38,862 bases of DNA, taken from IMG/VR virus record IMGVR_UViG_3300033182_000693, positions 1 to 38,862 of that record, one strand, 5' to 3'. The stretch comes from a virus. Shown one piece after another: positions 7,754 through 14,679 of this stretch (the stretch's first letter is position 1; every line of letters begins with the position of its first letter). The position numbers were made by a program, and so were the translations under genes. A model generated the notes under the pieces. It saw only the letters and a list, made by a program, of their open reading frames with translations, did no database searches and was not told the origin of the DNA.

Positions 7754-7761
7754 TATAAATA
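7754..7761 (+). promoter_or_regulatory. T4-type late promoter (TATAAATA)
   Basis: An exact TATAAATA late -10 element lies in the divergent spacer between gp4 and gp48, 31 bases upstream of the gp48 ATG. The expected start is near 7767. It would drive gp48, gp53, gp27 and following genes with the gp55/gp33-type late apparatus. Confidence 0.8.
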
Positions 7762-7791
7762 GACTAAAACAATTCTATATAGGGATTTCCT

Positions 7792-8988
7792 ATGGCATTT
7801 AATCTCGGCGGAATCAAAAGCTCAATCGGCGGCGCAGGAAACGGTCTTAATGTTGGGGGTCTGCTCAATGGCAAATTTTCCATTGGCGGAACATTCAACA
7901 GTCTAAACCAAAAGGCAAAGATCGATCCAAGACCAAACAGCGAGCTGAAAGAACTTTATGAACCGACAAACAAGGTAACACTGCAATATCCAATGGACTT
8001 GGATAATGTGCATTATCTTATGTTTAATGTGCAAAGAAGATTCCCTATCAATGAAGATGAAAATGCACCACAAACAACAACAAAGACCTACCAAACAATT
8101 GTTCTGCCAATCCCTGTAAATCTTGCGGACAGCAGATCAGTAGAATATAATAATGCAAATCTTGGGGTGCTTGGTGGACTTGGTGCTGGACAAATCACTG
8201 GGCAACAAGCGTATCGTGACCTCTCAATGGCAGTACAAACTTTTGGTGGTCAGGCTCTAAAGACTGCAACATCCAACATCACTGGGTTGATTGATTCTAT
8301 TATTGGAGAAATCGGCACAAATACTGGACAGGCAGCGATCAACCTTGCAACAGTTGGTGGCACAGCATATGCAATGAGAAATCTTGGTATCGGTGGTCTT
8401 ACTGGTGCTGCAGCTGCTTTGAAATTTGGTCAAGGTGTATTGTACTCACAGGGCAAGGCATACAATCCAAGAGCAGCGATTCTGTTTAATAATGTCAACT
8501 TCCGTGACTTCACTTTTAATTATAGATTGATTGCAAGAAACCCAACAGAATCACAACAGATCACTGATATTGTTCGTGCTTTCCAAACTTACATGTTACC
8601 ATCATACTTCGGCGAATCTAATAGTGGGTTCAACTATCCGCTGGAATTTGGTATCGAATTTGCAAAACCGCTGCAGCAGCATCTGTTCACATTCCATCCA
8701 TGTGTCCTTAAGAATGTTAATGTTACATATAACGGTGACACTGGTCCTGCATTCTTTGAAGGAACAAACGCACCAATGATCGTTGACCTGTCATTGCAAT
8801 TCCAAGAAACCAAAATTCTTACCAGAAACCGCAGCGCAGATGAAATTGTCGATGAACAATACTTCAAGGATCTTGCTGATATGCGTAATGTTGATCCGAT
8901 GACATATGACGACACTCCTGCTGGTGCTGGTATGGATTCTGGCGTGGTGGCAAATTCATATTCTGGTTCAGATCCAACTCAATACTAA
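7792..8988 (+). CDS. 48: gp48 baseplate tail-tube cap
   Basis: This 398-aa protein is close to T4 gp48 (364 aa), the ring that caps the baseplate hub and starts the tail tube together with gp54. Conserved elements are KVTLQYPMDLDN near residue 62, YNPRAAILFNNVNFRDFTFNYRLIARNPTESQQI (about 224–257), the hydrophobic YPLEFGIEF, and APMIVDLSLQFQETKILTR near the C-terminus. The N-terminal 40 residues are Gly/Asn-rich and the middle contains an Ala/Gly-rich helical stretch. First gene of the plus-strand late operon. Confidence 0.88.
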   Translation: MAFNLGGIKSSIGGAGNGLNVGGLLNGKFSIGGTFNSLNQKAKIDPRPNSELKELYEPTNKVTLQYPMDLDNVHYLMFNVQRRFPINEDENAPQTTTKTYQTIVLPIPVNLADSRSVEYNNANLGVLGGLGAGQITGQQAYRDLSMAVQTFGGQALKTATSNITGLIDSIIGEIGTNTGQAAINLATVGGTAYAMRNLGIGGLTGAAAALKFGQGVLYSQGKAYNPRAAILFNNVNFRDFTFNYRLIARNPTESQQITDIVRAFQTYMLPSYFGESNSGFNYPLEFGIEFAKPLQQHLFTFHPCVLKNVNVTYNGDTGPAFFEGTNAPMIVDLSLQFQETKILTRNRSADEIVDEQYFKDLADMRNVDPMTYDDTPAGAGMDSGVVANSYSGSDPTQY

Positions 8989-9001
8989 TTGGTGAAGATT
9001 T

Positions 9002-9577
9002 ATGTCTAAGTATTTCAGATATTTTCCGACTACTCAGCATGACCTGACCAACATTGGGCAGAAGGTTGATCTTACAAACATCCTGCGTAGATTTAAGATC
9101 GAAAGCTCGTTAAAGAGTCAAGCGCAGGTCTATCACGAATACAGTTTGCAGGCTGGTGATAGACCAGACACCATTGCACATAAGTATTATGGTGATTCTG
9201 GATATGCATGGCTTGTTCTTATGTTCAATGAAATTCACGATCCCATCTTTGAATGGCCATTGTTCAATACAGACTTCGACGACTACATCAAGGGCAAGTA
9301 TGGAAGCATTGCCTCGGCACAAGCAACTGTATATGAATACAGAAAAGTTCTTGCTGAGAAACAAGTAAAGTATGACGGCACGATCGTTCCAAAGAGAACA
9401 GTTGTTATTGACTCAACAACATATTCTAGTCTGAGTGAATCTGAGAGAGAATCAGTCAGTGAGTATGATTGGGAAGTTGAACAGAACGAACTCAAAAGAC
9501 AGATTAAACTCGTTGACAAAAGGTATGTCCCACAAATAAGAAATGAAGTGAAGAACATTCTCAGGAATGGTATTTAA
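9002..9577 (+). CDS. 53: gp53 baseplate wedge protein
   Basis: This 191-aa protein is the size of T4 gp53 (196 aa), which clamps adjacent wedges together around the hub. The LysM-like stretch is clear: YSLQAGDRPDTIAHKYYGDSGYAWLVLMFNEIHDPIFEWPL (about residues 46–86). The C-terminal half is charged and predicted helical. It is followed by gp27 in a TAATG overlap, and gp48 ends 13 bases before it. Confidence 0.87.
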   Translation: MSKYFRYFPTTQHDLTNIGQKVDLTNILRRFKIESSLKSQAQVYHEYSLQAGDRPDTIAHKYYGDSGYAWLVLMFNEIHDPIFEWPLFNTDFDDYIKGKYGSIASAQATVYEYRKVLAEKQVKYDGTIVPKRTVVIDSTTYSSLSESERESVSEYDWEVEQNELKRQIKLVDKRYVPQIRNEVKNILRNGI

Positions 9578-10899
9578 TGAACGCAGTCTTTGATAAACTT
9601 TTAATTGTTCCGACATCTGGAGCATCGTTTGATGTTTCAGACATGGTGCAGGAGATCAGCATTTATCAAAGTTTGACTGACCATTACATGTATTGTGATC
9701 TTATTTTGTTTGACACAGTTAATCTTGGCAGAGCAATTCCGCAAGACATTAACAATGTTTTGAGTGGCGGTTTCACTGGCGGCGAGTTGTTGATTGTTCA
9801 ATACTACTCACAAAGTAATCCTGAAAAGACACATAACTTTATTCTGTACGAAAGAACAAATAGATCTAAAGCACAAGACTCAGGTGAAGTCTATATTCTG
9901 CATGGTATAAGTGCAGAAGGATTCGAAGCATACGGCAAAAAGATCTCCAGAGCATATGGTGGCAAAACAGGAACCACCATTGGCACTATGGTCAATTCAG
10001 TTTATTCTGGATTTATTGGCAACAAGACCATCAAGAATCTATACTATGCGATTCTACAAGACCACAAGGTTGATATTGTAAAGTCATTCAACATGGATGG
10101 CAAGGATTCGGGAACTCACAAGTTCATCATTCCAAACTTGACGGTTGACGAAACAATCGAATTCATGTGCAATGAAGCAGATAGCGATGACCACATTCCG
10201 CAATATCTGTTCTATGAAACAAGCGAAGGTTTCTGGTTCTACAATCTAGGCACACTGGCACAAAGAAAGCCAAGAATGACATACACCTTCACCGAGTTTA
10301 ATGTGGATCCTTCTGATAAAGATCAATTGAAAATTATATCCTATCAGGTACAGAATGAAGCAAACATTCTTGAGAACGCCAAACGAGGATTATTCAAGTC
10401 TAAGATCATCCACTTAGATGTACTGAAAAAAAGAAGTACAGTATCCACCTTTGACTACAGTAAGGCAGTCAGCAAATTCAAAAAGCTGCAACCGCTGGCA
10501 CAAAGAGGTGGTGTTTCTAGCGCAGATGTCAATGTAACTCTAATGACATCAAGGCAAGGGCATGATTGCAGTTGTCAAATTTTTAAAGACGAGAATCATC
10601 TACCAAAAAGAATCGATCATTTTTTAAGTTCAAGAAGATCATACACAACAGACATTTTTTCTCGCCGCATGACGGTTATGGTTCCAGGAACAACTTCTTT
10701 GAATGTTGGTGATGTTGTAAAACTAGAATTTCCAATCAAAGATGGTTCTGTTGATAGTGGTGATGTGAAATTAGATAGGGAATTGTCTGGCAAATATATA
10801 ATAACGAAATTAAGAAACAAGATCGAAGGTGTTAGAGCTGACAGCACATTTGTTACCATCTTTGACTGTGTTAAAGATACTGAGATAATGGAGGTTTAA
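9577..10899 (+). CDS. 27: gp27-like baseplate hub protein
   Basis: This 440-aa protein corresponds to T4 gp27 (391 aa), the trimeric torus at the hub centre that connects the tube to the gp5 spike. Typical features are an N-terminal beta domain (VSDMVQEISIYQSLTDHYMYCDLILFD), a middle FIIPNLTVDETIEFMCNEA region, and a C-terminal tube-like domain with FSRRMTVMVPGTTSLNVGDVVKLEFP. Genes around it (gp48, gp53, gp5, PAAR) are the remaining hub and spike parts, which strengthens the call. Confidence 0.82.
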   Translation: MNAVFDKLLIVPTSGASFDVSDMVQEISIYQSLTDHYMYCDLILFDTVNLGRAIPQDINNVLSGGFTGGELLIVQYYSQSNPEKTHNFILYERTNRSKAQDSGEVYILHGISAEGFEAYGKKISRAYGGKTGTTIGTMVNSVYSGFIGNKTIKNLYYAILQDHKVDIVKSFNMDGKDSGTHKFIIPNLTVDETIEFMCNEADSDDHIPQYLFYETSEGFWFYNLGTLAQRKPRMTYTFTEFNVDPSDKDQLKIISYQVQNEANILENAKRGLFKSKIIHLDVLKKRSTVSTFDYSKAVSKFKKLQPLAQRGGVSSADVNVTLMTSRQGHDCSCQIFKDENHLPKRIDHFLSSRRSYTTDIFSRRMTVMVPGTTSLNVGDVVKLEFPIKDGSVDSGDVKLDRELSGKYIITKLRNKIEGVRADSTFVTIFDCVKDTEIMEV

Positions 10900-11034
10900 A
10901 TGTCATTTCTACAAGAAGTCTTAGACTATGTGAAGCCAAAGAAAGATCCAGAGTTTTTACAAGAAGTTGTAGAGCCGCAAAAGAAGGTTCCAGAAACCGC
11001 AAACACAAACAACGAGGTTAAGGAAACCAAGTAA
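10900..11034 (+). CDS. 44-aa ORF between gp27 and gp5
   Basis: A small ORF (begins MSFLQEVLDYVKPKKD, ends VKETK) fills the gap between gp27 and gp5. It starts 1 base after the gp27 stop, preceded by a GGAGG ribosome site, and ends in a TAATG overlap with gp5. It is lysine/glutamate-rich, has an internal repeat of (F)LQEV, and no recognisable domain. Tight packing on both sides supports real translation, perhaps mainly for coupling. Function unknown. Confidence 0.6.
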   Translation: MSFLQEVLDYVKPKKDPEFLQEVVEPQKKVPETANTNNEVKETK

Positions 11035-11957
11035 TGCGCAATTTTATGGGCAAAGGTGATTTCGTCTGGTTTGTCGGAGTCGTTGAAGATAGAAATGACC
11101 CAATAAAAATGGGTCGTGTTAGGGTTCGTGCATACGGATGGCATAGTGCAGACAAAGTGCAAATACCAACAGATGCTCTGCCATGGGCGTTGACAATCAA
11201 CACCATTCAATCAGCTTCAGTTTCTGGAATCGGTGAATCACCAAATGGTCTAGTTGAGGGAACATGGGTTGTTGGTTTCTTTTTAGACGGAGAGCGAGCA
11301 CAAGAACCTGTGATTTTTGGTTCATTGACAGGTGTTCCAGTTGAATATGCAAACCCATCCGTTGGTTTTAATGATCCAAACGGAGAATACCCAAGATACA
11401 TCAACGAGTCAGATGTTAATCGCCTTGCTCGTAATGATGAAATTCCACATGAAGTCATCCAATCAAAAAGAGATGGTGAAACAAAAGGAGTTCCTTGCGC
11501 AAATGAAGCAGCAGGTCCATGGGATGAGACGCCATATGCATATGCTGCAGAGTATCCAAAGAATCATGTCTATGAATCTGAATCAGGGCATGTAAAAGAA
11601 TATGATGATACAGAAGGTGCCGAGCGTATTCATGAGTATCATAAGACAGGAACATTCTATGAAATTCAACCTGATGGAACGAAGTCAACTCGAGTTGTAA
11701 AAGATAATTATGAAATTATCTATGGCGATGACTATGTTAATGTTAAAGGTAGTGTAAATCTAACAATTGACACAAATTGCACCACCTACATTAAGGGAAA
11801 CTGGGACATTCAGGTTGATGGTAATGTACACGAAGTAATTAAAGGTACATTAACACAAGAAGTTACAGGAAATGTAACAGAAACATATGGTAGCAACCAA
11901 ACGACTAATGTTTCAGGTAACATCGATATTGATGCTTCAAGGATTGATCTAAACTAA
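11034..11957 (+). CDS. 5: gp5-like hub/spike protein lacking lysozyme domain
   Basis: This 307-aa protein has the N-terminal OB-fold of T4 gp5/VgrG proteins (GVVEDRNDPIKMGRVRVRAYGWH, residues about 15–37) and the C-terminal beta-helix. The latter shows alternating hydrophobic repeats such as VNVKGSVNLTID, WDIQVDGNVHEVIKGTLTQEV and VTETYGSNQTTNVSGNI. T4 gp5 (575 aa) carries a lysozyme between these parts; here the linker (about 110–200) holds no lysozyme catalytic pattern. The protein should form the membrane-puncturing needle below gp27. It is directly followed by its PAAR tip gene with a TAATG overlap. Confidence 0.88.
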   Translation: MRNFMGKGDFVWFVGVVEDRNDPIKMGRVRVRAYGWHSADKVQIPTDALPWALTINTIQSASVSGIGESPNGLVEGTWVVGFFLDGERAQEPVIFGSLTGVPVEYANPSVGFNDPNGEYPRYINESDVNRLARNDEIPHEVIQSKRDGETKGVPCANEAAGPWDETPYAYAAEYPKNHVYESESGHVKEYDDTEGAERIHEYHKTGTFYEIQPDGTKSTRVVKDNYEIIYGDDYVNVKGSVNLTIDTNCTTYIKGNWDIQVDGNVHEVIKGTLTQEVTGNVTETYGSNQTTNVSGNIDIDASRIDLN

Positions 11958-12256
11958 TGCCAGCAGTAAGCAGAAAAGGTGATACACTATCCACTGGTCA
12001 TGGATGCACAGCTACAACAGTGCTTGATACTCCAGGACAGGGAACAGTATACGCAAATGGAATATTGATTGCTAGAAAAGGTGATCCAACTGTTCCTCAC
12101 CCAGTATCACCACCTGCATGTCCGAATCATGTGGCATTTGTGAATGTTGGAAGTTCTACTGTATATGTTGTAGGAAAGCAATGTGCTAGAATCGGTGATT
12201 CTGCTGACGCTGGTGCTATGATTGAAGGTTCGCCAAATGTATTTGCTGGCGGATAG
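11957..12256 (+). CDS. PAAR-domain spike tip (gp5.4-like)
   Basis: This 99-aa PAAR protein caps the gp5 needle. PAAR features are GDTLSTGHGC near residue 8–17, the repeated hydrophobic turns (VYANGILIARKGDPTVPHP, VYVVGKQCARIGDSADAG), and histidines and cysteines (H15, C17, H46, C53, H57) available to bind the tip metal ion. T4 gp5.4 is 97 aa. It overlaps gp5 by one base and is followed immediately by a late promoter motif. Confidence 0.9.
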   Translation: MPAVSRKGDTLSTGHGCTATTVLDTPGQGTVYANGILIARKGDPTVPHPVSPPACPNHVAFVNVGSSTVYVVGKQCARIGDSADAGAMIEGSPNVFAGG

Positions 12257-12264
12257 TATAAATA
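12257..12264 (+). promoter_or_regulatory. T4-type late promoter (TATAAATA)
   Basis: An exact TATAAATA directly abuts the PAAR stop codon. It lies 92 bases upstream of the small gene at 12349 and upstream of gp25, gp6, gp7-like and gp8. Its leader contains an imperfect hairpin (GACTT at 12319–12323, AAGTC at 12333–12337) followed by a T-run. Confidence 0.75.
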
Positions 12265-12348
12265 GTCCGAAGAAGCAAGAAGAATATCTCTCCTTTAAGC
12301 GGACATCCTGATTATACTGACTTTCTAAAAAGAAGTCAAGGGTTTTTT

Positions 12349-12522
12349 ATGAATATACATGATTCTTTGGTAAATTTATTTGATACTTATACTTTTGAAA
12401 GCGAAAAGTTTGACAAAGGGAATAAGTCGGCAGGAACAAGAGCGAGAAAGGCACTTGCTGAAATCGCAAAGCTGTGCAAAGACCGCAGAGCAGAAATACA
12501 AAACACTAAGAACGCAGGCTAA
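12349..12522 (+). CDS. Small histone-Hc1-like DNA-binding protein
   Basis: A 57-aa basic protein (begins MNIHDSLVNLFDTYTF). Residues about 20–50 read KFDKGNKSAGTRARKALAEI followed by a Lys/Arg-rich end. The KGNKxAGxRxRxA pattern is shared with the N-terminal domain of chlamydial histone H1-like Hc1 proteins and small nucleoid-type proteins of many marine phages. The likely role is DNA binding or nucleoid interaction, but no structural or activity evidence is visible. Start at 12349 is the first ATG after the late promoter. A 7-base gap separates it from gp25. Confidence 0.65.
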   Translation: MNIHDSLVNLFDTYTFESEKFDKGNKSAGTRARKALAEIAKLCKDRRAEIQNTKNAG

Positions 12523-12529
12523 ATAAGAA

Positions 12530-12913
12530 ATGGCAGAACTCTTCAGCGATTTAAATCTTGCATTCACTGCACACCCAGTGACAGGTGCAGTTACACGCAA
12601 AACAGATCGTGATGCGGTTCGTCAGTCTGTGAAGTCTTTGGTGTTGACCAATTTTTATGAGCGTCCATTCAAACCTGATATTGGATGCTCAATTCGGAAT
12701 TATCTGTTTGAATTGTGGACTCCTGCCACAAGACAGCAGATGGAAAATGCAGTTATTGAGGTTATCAAAAACTACGAACCAAGAGCAAAATTGCTTCGTG
12801 TAGCAATCAGCGACAAGCCAGATATGAACTCGCTCGTGGTTTCAATTGCATTTACAGTAAGAAATGACCCAACTCCAGTAGTGCTGGATGTAATTCTAGA
12901 ACGAGTACGATAA
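12530..12913 (+). CDS. 25: gp25 baseplate wedge protein
   Basis: This 127-aa protein matches T4 gp25 (132 aa), the wedge component that nucleates the tail sheath and is conserved in all contractile systems. The family signature EPR occurs in KNYEPRAKLLRVAI (about residues 83–96). The N-terminal TGAVTRKTDRDAVRQSVKSLVLTNFYERPFKPDIGC is likewise typical. It is followed by gp6 with a one-base overlap (ATAATGG), the usual gene order. Confidence 0.93.
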   Translation: MAELFSDLNLAFTAHPVTGAVTRKTDRDAVRQSVKSLVLTNFYERPFKPDIGCSIRNYLFELWTPATRQQMENAVIEVIKNYEPRAKLLRVAISDKPDMNSLVVSIAFTVRNDPTPVVLDVILERVR

Positions 12914-14679
12914 TGGCAACAGCAAATACCTATCTGAGAGTCACAGAACTAGACTTCGGAAATATTCGCACAAATCTGAAGAACTATCTCAGTACGCAAG
13001 ACCAATTCGCAGACTACAACTTCGAAGGTTCTGCGATGGCAGTATTGCTCGATGTGCTCGCTTATAATACACACTACAATGCATATTATCTCAATATGCT
13101 TGCCAACGAGATGTTCCTTGATACTGCGCAGCAGCGTGAGTCTGTTGTTTCTCGTGCAAAAGAACTGGGTTATGTCCCAGTTTCTGCTATTGGTGCTTCC
13201 GCCAATGTTCAAGTTACATTCAGCGGTGTTACTTCTGGAACAACTCAGTTTACGATTCCAAAGAACTCGACCTTCACTACAACGGTTGATGATGTCACCT
13301 ATACTTATGTAACACCACAGGCATACACTGTCATCGAAGACGGTGGTTTGTATTCTCGTGCAGTTACCATTAAGGAAGGTGAACCAGTTACGCATCGCTT
13401 TACAGTAAGCACTGCGAATCCAATTCGTTATATTATTCCAAATCCAAATGTGGATGTGTCAAGCATTACTGTTAGTGTTCAGGAATCTGCGACAGACACA
13501 ACCACAACCGAATTTACAAGAGCAACAAACATTAGTCAGATTTATTCGACTTCTCCAGTATACTTCTTGGAAGAAGTAGCAGATAAGAAGTATGAAGTTA
13601 TCTTTGGTTCAGGTTCACTTGGTAAGTCTCTGAAGAATGGTAACATTGTAATTGTAAATTATCTTGTTTGTAACGGTGATGCAACTAATGGCGCAGACTC
13701 TTTCTCAATCGACACACTGAATGTTGGTGTTTCTTACAGTTCTGCTTCATTGACGACCAACACAAATGCAGCAGGTGGTCGTCCACTGGAAACAGTAGAG
13801 TCTATCAAGTTTAATGCTCCAAGAAATTACCAGACACAAAACCGTGCCGTTGTTGATAATGACTATCAGCGCATTCTTTTAAGCGAAAATGCAGACTTGC
13901 AGTCTGTTGTTGCGTTTGGTGGCGAGCAAGCAGATCCTCCTGTCTATGGTAAGGTGTACATTGTAGTGAAGCCATATTCTGAAGAATTTGCGACAACAAG
14001 CAGAAAGGCACAGATTCGCTCTTCGATTCTTGATCGTACTCCACTGGGTATTGATCCTGTTGTTATTGATGCGGAATACACCTATTTGATTCCAACCATC
14101 ACAACATACTACGACAAGTCAACAAGTACTGCAACAGAAGCGCAAATTAGAGCATTGGTTAAGACTGCAATTTCAACATTTGCATCATCTAACCTTGAAA
14201 GATTTGGTAATCGTCTGAGATATTCTCGTTTCGTTCGTGCTTTGGATAACATCAGTGGCGTGAGTATTCTAAACAACGATGCTGTTGTTAAGATGCAGAA
14301 GCGTTTTGTTCCGAATGTAAATGTTGCTGAGAAAGTGCACCTGCACTTCCACAATCCAATAAGACCTGGAACAATAACATCCACACAGTTCACATATAAC
14401 GGATTCCTTGCTTATCTTGACGATGACGAAGCTGGTAACATCAACATCTATCGCTTCAACGCATCTAAGCAAAAGGTGAACATTGTTGCTGGCGCAGGAA
14501 CGATCGATTACACCACTGGTGAACTTGACATCGAAAACTTTGCGCCAACGGCATATGCAGACATCCAACTCAGAGTTACTGCAACACCAGACCGTTTTGA
14601 CATTATTCCTGTTCGTGAGCAAATTTTGTTGATGGATTCTAATGATGCTGTAATTACTGTTGTCCCAGAGTATAACTAA
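12913..14679 (+). CDS. 6: gp6 baseplate wedge protein (gpJ-like)
   Basis: This 588-aa protein is the gp6 ring-forming wedge subunit (660 aa in T4). The N-terminal helical domain YNTHYNAYYLNMLANEMFLDTAQQRESVVSRAKELGYVP (about 53–91) is the most conserved part. The centre carries the gpJ-like fold with ESIKFNAPRNYQTQNRAVVDNDYQRIL (about 296–322), and the C-terminus is beta-rich. gp6 dimers change angle between the dome and star forms of the baseplate. It is sandwiched between gp25 and the gp7-like gene with single-base overlaps. Confidence 0.92.
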   Translation: MATANTYLRVTELDFGNIRTNLKNYLSTQDQFADYNFEGSAMAVLLDVLAYNTHYNAYYLNMLANEMFLDTAQQRESVVSRAKELGYVPVSAIGASANVQVTFSGVTSGTTQFTIPKNSTFTTTVDDVTYTYVTPQAYTVIEDGGLYSRAVTIKEGEPVTHRFTVSTANPIRYIIPNPNVDVSSITVSVQESATDTTTTEFTRATNISQIYSTSPVYFLEEVADKKYEVIFGSGSLGKSLKNGNIVIVNYLVCNGDATNGADSFSIDTLNVGVSYSSASLTTNTNAAGGRPLETVESIKFNAPRNYQTQNRAVVDNDYQRILLSENADLQSVVAFGGEQADPPVYGKVYIVVKPYSEEFATTSRKAQIRSSILDRTPLGIDPVVIDAEYTYLIPTITTYYDKSTSTATEAQIRALVKTAISTFASSNLERFGNRLRYSRFVRALDNISGVSILNNDAVVKMQKRFVPNVNVAEKVHLHFHNPIRPGTITSTQFTYNGFLAYLDDDEAGNINIYRFNASKQKVNIVAGAGTIDYTTGELDIENFAPTAYADIQLRVTATPDRFDIIPVREQILLMDSNDAVITVVPEYN

